This document shows, one piece after another, positions 55,714-64,000 of a stretch of 64,000 bases of DNA. Numbering within the stretch: position 1 is the stretch's first letter; the number at the start of each line of letters is the position of its first letter. The translations under genes and the position numbers were made by a program. The DNA comes from Halomarina ordinaria (lineage in GTDB: Archaea; Halobacteriota; Halobacteria; Halobacteriales; Haloarculaceae). The notes beneath the pieces were generated by a model that was not told the origin of the DNA, searched no databases, and saw only the letters and a program-made list of their open reading frames with translations. Where the stretch lies: contig NZ_JARRAH010000001.1 in NCBI RefSeq assembly GCF_030553305.1, positions 1,736,001 through 1,800,000 of the forward strand, in the 5' to 3' direction.

Positions 55714-56769
55714 TCAGGAGAGGTGGTCGAAGACGCGTTCGGTGATGGTCTCGCCGACGAGCGAGCAGAGGTCCTCGTTGTCGGCGAGGACGCTGAAGAG
55801 ACCGAGCGGGAGCGTCCCGCCCGCCATGTCGCGGTGGCCGCCGGCGCTCCCCACGTCGTCGAACGCGCGGTGCAGGAGTTTGCCGACGTCGACCCGCGAG
55901 TCCCGCGAGCGCGCGCTGAGGTGGACGGTGTCGCCGACGACGCCGAAGACGACGGTCGTCGTCACCCCTTCGAGGTTGAGGAGGTGGTCGGCCGCCTGGG
56001 GGAGCGCGTCGCGCTCGGCGGTCAGGCCGACGTTCGAGACGAGCACCGACCCCCGGACGTCGCGGTTGCGCGTCGCCTCGGCGATGGAGTCGAGCGTCGT
56101 CGGCGTGAACAGCGAGTCCGAGAGCTGTCTGAGCACGTCGAGGTCGGCGCGTGGGTGGAGGTACTCGGCGGCGGCGTACTCGGCCTCGGTGACGCCGCGC
56201 ATGAACTCGAGGGTCTCGCGACGGATGCCGAACAGCAGGCCGGTGGCGACGCGCTCGTCGACCGCGACGTCCGCCTCGCAGAGGTACTCGGTGAGGATGG
56301 AGGCCGTCGCGCCGACCGCCTCGCGGTGGTCGACGAACGCCCCCGAGACGTCGTCGACCGGGTGGTGGTCGATGACGATGTCCGGCGTGTACTCGTCGGT
56401 GACGGGGTTGTTGACGCCGGGGAGCGAGTGATCGACGAACGCGACGAGTTCGGCCGCCGCGAGGCGGTCGGGGTCGTACTCGACCGCGTCGATGGCGAGG
56501 AGGTTCACCATCGCGCGGTTCTGCTGGTGGGTTATCTCCCCCGCGTAGAGGACGACGACGTCGCTGACGCCGCAGGCCTCCGCGAGCGACTGGAGCGCGA
56601 GCGCGCTCCCGAGGCAGTCCGGGTCGGGGTTGTTGTGACAGACGATGGCGAGCGAGTCGTGCCCGTCGAGCAGGTCGAACAGTACGTCCACCACGTCGGC
56701 GGGCCCGTCGCCGAGGTCGGACGCGGCGGCCTCGTTGACCACCGTCTGTGTGCGTGAGGATTCAGTCAT
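55714..56769 (-). CDS. DHH-family phosphoesterase (NrnA/RecJ-like)
   Basis: 351 residues from ATG 56769 with GGAGG five to six bases before it. Motifs HNNPDPDCLGSALAL, DHSLPG, IDHHPVDD and the DHHA1 end GGHRDMAGG are the metal-binding Asp/His residues. It hydrolyses phosphodiester bonds, probably nanoRNA or cyclic dinucleotide products; exact substrate unknown. Stands alone between the transporter and the CAP-domain gene. Confidence 0.92.
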   Translation of the reverse strand: MTESSRTQTVVNEAAASDLGDGPADVVDVLFDLLDGHDSLAIVCHNNPDPDCLGSALALQSLAEACGVSDVVVLYAGEITHQQNRAMVNLLAIDAVEYDPDRLAAAELVAFVDHSLPGVNNPVTDEYTPDIVIDHHPVDDVSGAFVDHREAVGATASILTEYLCEADVAVDERVATGLLFGIRRETLEFMRGVTEAEYAAAEYLHPRADLDVLRQLSDSLFTPTTLDSIAEATRNRDVRGSVLVSNVGLTAERDALPQAADHLLNLEGVTTTVVFGVVGDTVHLSARSRDSRVDVGKLLHRAFDDVGSAGGHRDMAGGTLPLGLFSVLADNEDLCSLVGETITERVFDHLS

Positions 56770-56893
56770 GCCGACCTCCGTGGCTAGGGGCCACGGGACC
56801 GCGAAGTAAAGGCCTGCTGGTCCGCCCGTGCGAGAGTCACGGCAGGACCGGTTTCGCGTCACGACAGTCAGCGAGCGACGACGGGGGCGACCG

Positions 56894-57532
56894 TCAGCAG
56901 AAGTTCTGCGTGACGTAGACGGCCGTCACGGGCCCTTCCCGGTCGAACGCGACGCCGATGCCCTCGCGGCGCCAGTGGTCCGACAGCAGGTTCTCGCGGT
57001 GGCCGGGCGACTCCAGCCAGCCCTCGACGGCCCGCTCGGCGATGCTCTCGACGTCCTCCGAGGCGGCGGCGAAGCGGAGCATGAAGAGGTTCTCGCCGGC
57101 CGTGGCGTAGCGAAACAGCCCCGTCGGCGCCCGGCAGTCGTAGCCGAAACGGTCGTAGCGGTCGCCGACGGTCTCCCCGTCGGGTGACTCGTGGGCGAAG
57201 TACTCCCGCCGCGCCATGTCGGCGCTGTGGTAGCGTGCGACCGCCCGCAGGTCGGTGTCGAAGTCGAGCGCGTCGAGGTCACGCCCGGTGCGTGCCGCGT
57301 TCGTCTCCGCGTGGACGCGCCGTTCGAGCGCGTTCGGGTCGATGCCGGCCACCCGCTCCGGGGTCGGCACGCTCGGGGGCTCGCTCGACCCCTCGGAGGT
57401 GGCGGGGTCGGGGCCGCCGAGGTCGGGGAGGGGCGGGACGTCGGCCCCGTCGACGCCGAGACAGCCGGCGAGGAGGGCAGACCCCGCACCGGCGAGTGAC
57501 GCGAGGAACCGTCGCCGGTCCACGCGGGTCAC
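56894..57532 (-). CDS. CAP/SCP-domain Tat lipoprotein
   Basis: 212 residues from GTG 57532, which overlaps the stop of the upstream small gene (GTGA). A Tat-like RRRFLASLAG and lipobox ending at Cys24 precede a Pro/Ser-rich linker (about 25-70) and a CAP domain (NAARTGRDLDALDFD, ARYHSADMARREYFAHESP, AGENLF, WLESPGHRENLL, YVTQNFC). CAP proteins are extracellular; bacterial and archaeal roles are unclear, perhaps in adhesion or cell-surface binding. Confidence 0.92.
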   Translation of the reverse strand: MTRVDRRRFLASLAGAGSALLAGCLGVDGADVPPLPDLGGPDPATSEGSSEPPSVPTPERVAGIDPNALERRVHAETNAARTGRDLDALDFDTDLRAVARYHSADMARREYFAHESPDGETVGDRYDRFGYDCRAPTGLFRYATAGENLFMLRFAAASEDVESIAERAVEGWLESPGHRENLLSDHWRREGIGVAFDREGPVTAVYVTQNFC

Positions 57533-57813
57533 GGCCGGTCGTCGCGGTCCCACCACTCCAGCCACTCGGCGAGCGTCGCGCGCACCCCGGCGGTCCGGAC
57601 CCGGACGGTGCCGTCGAAGCGCCAGGTGGCGTGGGGGGTCTCCGGGCCCATCGCGAGGGGGACGTCCACGGCGAGGTCCTCGAAGGCCGCCTCTATCTCC
57701 TCTTCGCCGTCGATGTTAGCGTCCATCACCTCCTCGACGACGTCGAGCCAGGAGGGGGTTCGCTGGCCGGCACCGTCGGACCGCCGCCGGGGTGGGGCGT
57801 CGTCCTGTTCCAT
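57529..57813 (-). CDS. small acidic protein coupled to the CAP-domain gene
   Basis: 94 residues from ATG 57813, no membrane segment. The only patterned parts are a helical, Glu/Asp-rich region (WLDVVEEVMDANIDGEEEIE) and a strand segment (ATWRFDGTVRVRT) ending in LAEWLEWWDRD. It overlaps the start of the CAP lipoprotein gene by four bases, so it is probably co-translated. Family not recognised. Confidence 0.7.
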   Translation of the reverse strand: MEQDDAPPRRRSDGAGQRTPSWLDVVEEVMDANIDGEEEIEAAFEDLAVDVPLAMGPETPHATWRFDGTVRVRTAGVRATLAEWLEWWDRDDRP

Positions 57814-57963
57814 GAGCGGTGTAGGAGGGCCACACCGATATGTCTCACCCGTCGCGGCTGACCGGTTGCGCCGGGGGGTCGTCGGTGTCGAACGGCGACG
57901 TGTCGGGTACCGGCCCGGGGAGCGCCGCACGGTTTTTCCGCCGGTGACGTGTTACGACAGGGC

Positions 57964-59154
57964 ATGGGACCCTCGCGCGGCGCGGTCGAACGCGTCCGCA
58001 TCCAGATCGACCGCTCGGAAGCGGGGTGGTGGCTCGTCGCCGCGTTCGTCGCGGGGATGTTGCTGCTCGTCGGCTACCGGTTCGTCGGGACGCTCGTCGT
58101 CGGACTGTTCGCGTACTACGCGGCGCGGCCGGTCGACCGGCGCCTCGACCGACACCTCGGGGGGACGAAGGCGGCCGTCGTGACGCTGGTCGTCATCGTC
58201 GTCCCCTTCCTCGTGATGCTCGGGGGCCTCGTCGCGGCCGTCGTCCAGCAACTCCAGGCGCTCGGTCTGCTCGACGTCAGCCAGTACGCCCGGTACGTCC
58301 AGCCGTACCTCGACGTCTCGGCGTCGCTGAACGAACCGGAGCAGCTGTACGAACGGGCGCGCCGGCTGTGGGACGAGCCGGTCGTCCAGCGGGGGCTGGA
58401 CACCGTCCTCGGCGTCGTCGGGACGCTCGGGAGCCTCTTCCTCCACACGACGCTCGTGCTCGCGTTCGTCTTCTACCTCCTGCGCGACGACGAGGACCTC
58501 GCTGCGTGGTTCAACGAGGAGGTGGCCGAGCGCGGGTCGACGCTCGACCGCTACCTCCGGAGCGTCGACGAGGGGCTCTCGGGGGCGTACTTCGGCCAGA
58601 TGCTCACCGTCTTCGTCGTGATGCTCGTCGCGGCCGTCGTCTACTCCGCGCTCAACGTCGTCTCGCCGACGGGTGTGTTCATCCCCCAGCCGGTCCTCCT
58701 CGCCGTGCTGACCGGGCTGGCGACGTTCGTCCCGCTCATCGGACGCGGCATCGTCTACACCCTGGTGCTCGCCGTGCTCGTCGTCCAGGTCGTCAGGAGC
58801 GGGTCGTACGTCGCCCTCTGGTTCCCCGGACTCTACTACCTCGTGACGTTCTTCGGCATCGACTCGCTCATCCGCTACTTCGTCCGGCCGTACCTCTCCG
58901 GGCGCTCGCTGCACACGGGGCTGATGCTGTTCGCGTACCTGCTGGGGGCGGCCCTCTTCGGCTGGTACGGCGTCTTCTTCGCGCCGCTGGCGCTCGTCGG
59001 TGCCCTGGAGTTCGTCCGCATCGTCTTCCCGGCCCTGCTGGCCGGCGAACTCGGCGAGGGCGGGAGAGGGCTCCGGGAGGACCCGTCGACCGCCCCCGAC
59101 CGCCACACGCCGTCACCGACGGGGGAGGACGACACGACGACGCCGACCGACTGA
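57964..59154 (+). CDS. AI-2E-family permease
   Basis: 396 residues from ATG 57964 (an in-frame start five codons upstream is possible). Eight membrane helices with the family pattern of a long soluble loop after helix three and GVFFAPLALVGALEFVRI near the end. The C-terminal 40 residues are Pro/Thr/Asp-rich and probably cytosolic. The family covers quorum-signal exporters and cation/proton antiporters, so substrate is open; the autoinducer name should not be taken literally. Confidence 0.88.
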   Translation: MGPSRGAVERVRIQIDRSEAGWWLVAAFVAGMLLLVGYRFVGTLVVGLFAYYAARPVDRRLDRHLGGTKAAVVTLVVIVVPFLVMLGGLVAAVVQQLQALGLLDVSQYARYVQPYLDVSASLNEPEQLYERARRLWDEPVVQRGLDTVLGVVGTLGSLFLHTTLVLAFVFYLLRDDEDLAAWFNEEVAERGSTLDRYLRSVDEGLSGAYFGQMLTVFVVMLVAAVVYSALNVVSPTGVFIPQPVLLAVLTGLATFVPLIGRGIVYTLVLAVLVVQVVRSGSYVALWFPGLYYLVTFFGIDSLIRYFVRPYLSGRSLHTGLMLFAYLLGAALFGWYGVFFAPLALVGALEFVRIVFPALLAGELGEGGRGLREDPSTAPDRHTPSPTGEDDTTTPTD

Positions 59155-59212
59155 GCCCGCCCGTTCTCCGGTGCGGTCGCTGGTGCGGGTCGCGTCCGTC
59201 GGGAGGTGCGGG

Positions 59213-59509
59213 TCAGTCGGAGAAGGCGCGGATGGAACGTTGTGGTGACTCGACGGTGGCGGTGTCGTAGGTGGAGCGACGGACCGAGACGGTCCCGTCG
59301 GCCGTCACGGTCAGGAGGTAGTCGCGGTACTCGAACGTGACGTTCAGGTCGCCGAGCGGCGACGCACAGAGTTCGTCGAGCGCGTCGGCGTCGATGACGT
59401 CGTTCAGTGGTGGGTCGAGTGAGAGGGGGTCGGCCCCCTCGAGGTCCGCGATGCGTTCCACGATGGCGACGCTCGGGCGTATCGAGTCCGACCGCTGTCG
59501 ATGATTCAT
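59213..59509 (-). CDS. HalOD1 output-domain protein
   Basis: 98 residues, a stand-alone HalOD1 domain: SVAIVERIADLEGADPLSL, then LDPPLNDVIDADALDEL and FEYRDYLLTVTADGTVSV. HalOD1 is a haloarchaeal domain linked to sensor or response-regulator outputs and often found as a short free-standing protein. No partner regulator is adjacent. Role unknown. Confidence 0.85.
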   Translation of the reverse strand: MNHRQRSDSIRPSVAIVERIADLEGADPLSLDPPLNDVIDADALDELCASPLGDLNVTFEYRDYLLTVTADGTVSVRRSTYDTATVESPQRSIRAFSD

Positions 59510-59596
59510 ACACGCGGCATACGGGAGAAGGCGTCAATAAACACGCTGTCAATATGTATTGGACGTTGCAGACGCCGGGAACGGCGAGTACGGGAA

Positions 59597-60421
59597 TCAG
59601 CGCCGCCGGGCGAGGAGCGCACCCGCGAGCAGGGCGGCCGCGAGCGCCGCGCCGACCGTGAAGCCCGGTCCCTCGGCGGAACTCTCCTCGTCGTCGGCGC
59701 GCTCCACGTCCGGCCCGGAGGCGTTCTCGGTCCCCTCGGCGGCCTCGTCGCCGGACGTCGAGCGGTTCGGTTCGGTCGCGGTGTCGTTCGACCCCGTCCC
59801 GTTCGCGTCCGCTTCGTCGTCCGCCCCGTCGGTGCTCCCGTTCGCCGCCGCGTCGTCGGTCTCGTCGGGCTCGTTCGCGTCCCCGGTGTCGTTCGTCGCC
59901 GACTCGTCCGTCGAGGAGTCGTTTCCGGCTCTCTCGTCCGCCGCGGGCGCGTCGGTCGCGTTCCCGTCCGTCACGGCGCCGTCGGAACCGTTCGCGTCCG
60001 TGGTGTCGTTTCCGGTGGCGTCGGAGTCGTTCGACGCGCCGTCGTCACCGCCGCCCGCCCCCGGGACGACGAAGTCGGCGGTCGTCTCGCCGCCGGACTC
60101 CCAGCCGACGGTGGCCGTGCGCCCCTCGACCCCCAGCGTGACGGAACTCCCGTTGCCGGCGACGTCGTCGGGCGAGACGGAGAGGGCGTACTCGCCGTCG
60201 CCGTCCGTGACGTCCGCGGCGACCACCGAGCCGTTGTGTCGGGCCTCGATGACCTGTCCCTCGGCGACGCTCCCGTCCTCGTACAGCACCGTCCCGCTGT
60301 ATCGGTGCGGGGAGGCGGCCGTCGTGACCGCCGGGACGACCGCGCCCGCGACGACCAGCACCAGGACGACGGTGACCGCGCCGCGCAACCAGCCTCGACC
60401 GCGCGTGGATGTCTCGCTCAT
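59597..60421 (-). CDS. secreted PGF-CTERM protein with glycosylation-site-rich stalk
   Basis: 274 residues from ATG 60421. Signal helix (GAVTVVLVLVVAGAVVPAV), one carboxypeptidase-regulatory-like beta domain (about 35-110: YSGTVLYEDGSVAEGQ, DGDGEYALSV), then a long Asp/Thr/Ser/Asn-rich stalk with at least ten N-X-S/T sites, ending in the PGF-CTERM signal GPGFTVGAALAAALLAGALL plus RRR. PGF-CTERM proteins are processed and lipid-anchored by archaeosortase A. Likely a surface adhesion or spacer protein. Confidence 0.88.
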   Translation of the reverse strand: MSETSTRGRGWLRGAVTVVLVLVVAGAVVPAVTTAASPHRYSGTVLYEDGSVAEGQVIEARHNGSVVAADVTDGDGEYALSVSPDDVAGNGSSVTLGVEGRTATVGWESGGETTADFVVPGAGGGDDGASNDSDATGNDTTDANGSDGAVTDGNATDAPAADERAGNDSSTDESATNDTGDANEPDETDDAAANGSTDGADDEADANGTGSNDTATEPNRSTSGDEAAEGTENASGPDVERADDEESSAEGPGFTVGAALAAALLAGALLARRR

Positions 60422-60580
60422 GATAGTGAATCGGTCCGCGCGGACGACGGTCCGCGCGCTCGACGCGAGGCAGGACGTGACCGACCATGAACGGTCCGGT
60501 TCCATCGTAGCCACAACGATTATTAGCCCGCTTCGTTCCGGCGCCGATGCGTTTTAGCCGCCGAGCGCGAACCCCCCGAT

Positions 60581-61681
60581 ATGTCGCCGTTCGAACGCCG
60601 AACGCGGGCCTGTCGGGAACGCCTCGACGCCCGTGGCGCCGACGCCCTCGTCCTGTTCCCCAGTCGCAACCTCTACTACCTCACCGGGTTCAGCGAGACG
60701 CCCGGCGAACGCCACCTGCTGTTCGTCCTCCCGCGCGAGGGCACCCCGACCGTCCTCGTCCCGGAACTGTACGGCGAGCAGGTGCGCGAGGCGACGTGGG
60801 TCGAGGACGTGCGCACCTGGGCGGACGACGAGGACCCGCGCGCGCGACTCGGCGAGGTGGTCGACGACGAGTGGACGTCGGTACTCGTCGACGACACGAT
60901 GTGGGCGCGCTTCACGCAGGACCTCCGCGCGCTCCTCCCGGAGGCGACGTTCGGACTGGCGAGCGAGGCCCTCGCCCCGCTCCGACTCCGCAAGGACGAC
61001 GCCGAACGCGACGCCCTCCGGCGGGCCGGTCAGGTCGCCGACGAGGTGGTCGAGGAGGTGCGCGCGCTCGGGAGCGAGGCGGTCGGGATGACCGAGGACG
61101 ACCTCGCCCGCGAGATAGCGCGCCGTCTCGACGCGGCCGGCGGGAGCGGCGTCTCCTTCGAACCGCTCGTCGGGTCCGGCCCGAACGGCGCGAAACCCCA
61201 CCACGCTCACGGGACGCGTCGCATCGAGGCGGGCGACCCCGTCGTCCTCGACTTCGGGACGGTGGTCGACGAGTACCCGAGCGACCAGACGCGTACCGTC
61301 GTCTTCGACGGCGAACCGGGCGCGCGGTTCCGCGAGGTCCACGAGGTGGTCAGGGAGGCGCAGGCGGCCGCGGTGGCCGCCGTCGCGCCGGGTGTCACGG
61401 CGGCGAGCGTCGACGCCGCCGCCCGCGACGTCGTCGAGGCCGCGGGCTACGGCGAGCGGTTCATCCACCGGACGGGCCACGGCGTCGGCCTGGACGTCCA
61501 CGAGGGACCGTACGTCGTCGCCGGCAACGACCGCGAACTGGAACCCGGGATGGTGTTCAGCGTCGAACCCGGCGTCTACCTCCCCGGCGAGTTCGGCGTC
61601 CGCATCGAGGACCTCGTCTGCGTGACCGAGGACGGCTGTGAACGGCTGAACCACACCGACCGCGGCTGGCGCTGTCCGTAG
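60581..61681 (+). CDS. Xaa-Pro dipeptidase (M24)
   Basis: 366 residues. N-terminal creatinase-like domain ([18 protein letters not shown]) and a catalytic M24 domain with all metal ligands in order: [48 protein letters not shown]. It cleaves X-Pro dipeptides or a related substrate in the cytosol. Single gene, useful as an intact comparison for the degenerate M24-fold protein at 49131. Confidence 0.95.
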   Translation: MSPFERRTRACRERLDARGADALVLFPSRNLYYLTGFSETPGERHLLFVLPREGTPTVLVPELYGEQVREATWVEDVRTWADDEDPRARLGEVVDDEWTSVLVDDTMWARFTQDLRALLPEATFGLASEALAPLRLRKDDAERDALRRAGQVADEVVEEVRALGSEAVGMTEDDLAREIARRLDAAGGSGVSFEPLVGSGPNGAKPHHAHGTRRIEAGDPVVLDFGTVVDEYPSDQTRTVVFDGEPGARFREVHEVVREAQAAAVAAVAPGVTAASVDAAARDVVEAAGYGERFIHRTGHGVGLDVHEGPYVVAGNDRELEPGMVFSVEPGVYLPGEFGVRIEDLVCVTEDGCERLNHTDRGWRCP

Positions 61682-61795
61682 CGACGCCGTCGAACGGTAC
61701 TCGTGCTGTCAGCGGTCCTGATGCTACCGTGTAAGTGACAATGAACTCCCGAAACAGGTGCGAATAACAGAGTAGTAGCTAGTCAGTAGTTACCG

Positions 61796-63643
61796 ATGGA
61801 CATGACAGCCACAACAGCACCACGAGCGCGACTCGTCGTCGCAGTCACCAGTATCGTCGTCCTCTCGACGCTCCTGACGGGGGTCTCGGGCCTCCCGGCA
61901 CAGGACGGGACGGGACCGACCGCCATCGACGCGTGTACCGTCGTCGACGAACCCGGCGAGTACGTCCTCACGGGGAATCTCGTCGCAGGAGATGACGAAG
62001 CATGTCTCGTGGTCGACGCGACCGGAGCGGTCAGCATCGACGGAGCGGGTTACAGCGTCACCGGCGGCATCGACGGGTCTGGGACCGACGATGACCCGTC
62101 GGTCGACCCAGATGCGCGCGAGCTCGTTCTCGACGTGCGCGACCTGACCGTCGACACGATTCGCTACCCGGGCGGTGAAGGCGGCGGCGGTGGCGGCGCG
62201 TCGGGGACGCTGGAGAACGTCACCGTCGAGACGCTGGCCGTCGCCAGCGCGGAGGACTGGACCGTCCAGTCGAGTCACGTGACCGACCCCATCATCGGAC
62301 TCTACGCCGGAGACGTCACCATCCGCGACAGCACGTTCGAGGGACGCGTGGCGTTCGACGAGAACACCGCGCGGTTCACCGTCGTGAACAACACGTTCGC
62401 CGAACCCGTCCTGTTCTGGGAGCAGTTGTTCGACAGCTACGTCGCCGAGAACACGTTCCGCGGCAGTCTCGACCTGTTCTCCGCCGGTGGTCCGTCGACG
62501 AACAACACCATCGAGAACAACGAGTTCGCCGTCGACGGCGACGATGTCGCCGGCATCGAGGAAGGCGCACTCGTCTTCGAGGGCGGCGACGACAACCTCG
62601 TTCGGAACAACACCATCACCGTCACCGGCGGCGTCGGGGGCGACGACCCCACGCTCCGGAGCAACGGCGTGTTCATCAACGGCGAGCGGAACGTCGTCAC
62701 CGGCAACACCATCTCGGGGGCTGGCAACGGCATCTACCTCTACTGGGCTGCCGACAACGAAATCAGCGAGAACACCATCACGGGCAACGACGCGGGAATC
62801 CTGTTCCGCGTCGCGTCCGCCACCGCAACGGACAACCGCATCACCGACAACCGCCTCGGCGTCGAGGTCACAGACGAGCGCATCGACGAGGTCACCTTCG
62901 AGCGAAACGACCTCGCGAACAACACCGAGTTCGGGGTCTCCAACGCGGCTCCCGAGGGTGCCGTCTTCGACGCGCGGAACAACAGCTGGGGCGACGCCTC
63001 CGGCCCGTCGAGCGCCCCCGCGAACGACAGCGACGTGCCCTTCGCTGACCCCGTGACCGGCGCGCTCGCTGACGGTGCGGGTTCCGCGGTTAGTGAGGGC
63101 GAGGACCCCGGCGTCTCGAACGTCCGCTTCGACCCGTTCGTCGGCGGCGACGACGGACCGACGGACCCGGAACCCGAACCCGAACCCGAACCCGAACCCG
63201 AACCCGAACCCGAACCCGAACCCGAACCCGTCGACGGGCCGTACTACCAGGTCGACTTCGCTGTCGGTCCCGTCATCGAACAGTTCGGGTCACCAGACAG
63301 CGACGGGTTCTACTCGGACCAATCGCGCCTGATTCGCTTCCTGCACGGGAGCGCGGAGACGCCCGTGGAGCGAAGCGGCGCGCCCTCGACGCTCACCGAC
63401 GAGCGCGCCGCCTGCGTGGACGTCGAGTCGTTCGACGTGGAGGACGACAGTGCGGTCGTCCGGTTCACCGTCGAGTCCGGGTGCGGCGACGACTACTCGC
63501 TCGTCAGCTACGAGAAGCCGGGCGCCGGGTGGAGTCGCGCCACCGCGGCGGAGCAGTCGCTCCACGACAGCACGACCAGCGAACTCTACCCCGGCGAACA
63601 CGAACTCCGCGTCTCCCTGCCGGTGAACGGGACCGCAGAGTGA
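61796..63643 (+). CDS. secreted parallel beta-helix protein with (Glu-Pro)10 linker
   Basis: 615 residues from ATG 61796. Signal helix (LVVAVTSIVVLSTLLTGVSG) then a NosD/periplasmic-copper-type beta-helix built of Asn-rich turns (VVNNTFAEP, VAENTFRGS, IENNEFAVD, VRNNTITVT, ISENTITGN), a Glu-Pro repeat linker (about 460-480) and a C-terminal globular domain with two cysteines. Probably carbohydrate-binding or surface structural. Many N-X-T sites could be glycosylated. No membrane anchor is seen at the C-terminus, so possibly released. Confidence 0.85.
   Translation: MDMTATTAPRARLVVAVTSIVVLSTLLTGVSGLPAQDGTGPTAIDACTVVDEPGEYVLTGNLVAGDDEACLVVDATGAVSIDGAGYSVTGGIDGSGTDDDPSVDPDARELVLDVRDLTVDTIRYPGGEGGGGGGASGTLENVTVETLAVASAEDWTVQSSHVTDPIIGLYAGDVTIRDSTFEGRVAFDENTARFTVVNNTFAEPVLFWEQLFDSYVAENTFRGSLDLFSAGGPSTNNTIENNEFAVDGDDVAGIEEGALVFEGGDDNLVRNNTITVTGGVGGDDPTLRSNGVFINGERNVVTGNTISGAGNGIYLYWAADNEISENTITGNDAGILFRVASATATDNRITDNRLGVEVTDERIDEVTFERNDLANNTEFGVSNAAPEGAVFDARNNSWGDASGPSSAPANDSDVPFADPVTGALADGAGSAVSEGEDPGVSNVRFDPFVGGDDGPTDPEPEPEPEPEPEPEPEPEPEPVDGPYYQVDFAVGPVIEQFGSPDSDGFYSDQSRLIRFLHGSAETPVERSGAPSTLTDERAACVDVESFDVEDDSAVVRFTVESGCGDDYSLVSYEKPGAGWSRATAAEQSLHDSTTSELYPGEHELRVSLPVNGTAE
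63170..63229. repeat. ten GAACCC hexamers
   Basis: Perfect tandem hexanucleotide encoding (Glu-Pro)10 in the linker of the beta-helix protein; copy changes keep the reading frame. Confidence 0.95.
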
Positions 63644-63821
63644 GCGCGTCGTGAACGGCCCGACCGGCGCGGCGCGCCGGTCGGGCGTCCCCTCCAGGGA
63701 GGGGCCTCGAACCACTCTCGCGGGTCGGACAGCAGACGTGGAACTGCTCGCCGTCGTGTTCGACCTGCGTCTCCATCGACTGTTCTTCGAGCGTCTCGTC
63801 ACAGGCGACACACTCGGGCAT
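63504..63821 (-). CDS. possible small zinc-ribbon protein, C-terminus uncertain
   Basis: ATG 63821 begins MPECVACDETLEEQ with CxxC, then a second pair in FHVCCPTRES. The expected second Cys of that pair is Arg (CCPTR where ribbons have CCxxC), and after it the frame becomes Arg/Gly-rich and overlaps the end of the beta-helix gene on the other strand. The first 38 residues look genuine; the stop, or a frameshift near 63700, is uncertain. YHS- or DUF-type small haloarchaeal zinc proteins are the closest match. Confidence 0.4.
   Translation of the reverse strand: MPECVACDETLEEQSMETQVEHDGEQFHVCCPTRESGSRPLPGGDARPARRAGRAVHDALTLRSRSPAGRRGVRVRRGRVRWSCCRGATAPPRWRDSTRRPASRS
63659..63683. terminator. 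GC hairpin after the beta-helix gene
   Basis: CCGACCGGCGC at 63659-63669 and its exact complement at 63673-63683 with a 3-nt loop, 16 bp after the beta-helix stop; a second small CCCCTCC/GAGGGG stem follows near 63688-63704. It lies within the possible zinc-ribbon frame on the other strand. Confidence 0.45.
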
Positions 63822-63958
63822 GGCGTGCCTCGTTCTCGTGGTTCGCGCCCCGGTCCGGTGCCTTCCCTCGCCGGGAGTCCGTGAGCACGGTGAACGGGAC
63901 GTCGTCGGAGGCACGCGCGGGCCCGAGGGTTTTCCTCCGTGCCCGGCCATACCCACCT

Positions 63959-64000
63959 ATGGCGAACACCATCGGCTGGTCGCTGTTCAGTTCCGGTATC
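63959..64000 (+). CDS. start of a gene cut by the window end
   Basis: ATG 63959 opens MANTIGWSLFSSGI and continues past the last base. A TATA-like GGTTTTCC lies about 25-30 bases upstream, the usual leaderless spacing. Too short to name. Confidence 0.4.
   Translation, partial: MANTIGWSLFSSGI

Overview
The window looks like a piece of haloarchaeal (class Halobacteria) chromosome. It has very high GC, strongly acidic proteins, Tat-type lipoproteins, a Bat-like regulator, a HalOD1 protein, a PGF-CTERM protein, archaeal type IV pilus genes, TATA boxes about 25-30 nt before start codons (many probably leaderless mRNAs), and many ATGA/GTGA gene overlaps. I saw no tRNA, rRNA, CRISPR array, insertion sequence or prophage. 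Gene density is high, and long stretches are open on the antisense strand only because of GC bias. All calls come from reading the sequence; no database search was run.

Layout. 1-4.2 kb: a MoxR ATPase converging on a four-gene DUF4129/DUF58 membrane operon. 4.2-9.7 kb: a small membrane protein, a metallophosphoesterase, an Asn-sequon-rich lipoprotein, a one-pass membrane protein joining extracellular calcium-binding-type repeats to a cytoplasmic winged helix, and a BCCT transporter. 10-17 kb: an acetate module (acetyl-CoA synthetase, Bat-like regulator, DUF4212 protein, sodium/solute symporter, UspA). 17-23.2 kb: nitrate assimilation, with a nasA-narK-mobA operon and a separately promoted nirA, under similar TATA regions. 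23.6-31.4 kb: a type IV pilus-like cluster (PilB, PilC, five small pilin-like proteins in one overlapping chain), with a rhomboid gene between pilB and pilC.

31.4-39.6 kb: GtrA protein, sulfatase-like enzyme, pantoate kinase, truncated hemoglobin, beta-helix protein, a malic enzyme/phosphotransacetylase-type protein with an apparent C-terminal deletion and frameshift, a membrane protein and UspA. 39.8-51.2 kb: a sugar uptake and catabolism island with a TrmB regulator, a CUT1 ABC transporter, two Gfo/Idh/MocA oxidoreductases, a sugar isomerase/epimerase-like TIM barrel, a degenerate M24-fold protein and a convergent PfkB kinase. 51.3-64 kb: peroxiredoxin, ThiM/ThiE, SLC13-TrkA_C transporter, DHH phosphoesterase, CAP-domain lipoprotein, AI-2E-type permease, HalOD1 protein, PGF-CTERM protein, an intact Xaa-Pro dipeptidase and a secreted beta-helix protein.

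How the parts fit. The acetate and nitrate regions read as complete uptake-plus-assimilation modules: transporter and first enzyme(s), plus a regulator (acetate) or a cofactor enzyme (nitrate). The sugar island looks like a TrmB-controlled import system feeding an oxidoreductase/isomerase route of unknown substrate; no glycoside hydrolase is next to it. The items most worth a second look are the calcium-repeat membrane regulator, the maeB frameshift, the sugar island with its metal-ligand-poor M24 protein, a palindrome in front of the ABC operon, the paired nas promoters, and several short leader ORFs and hairpins at start codons.
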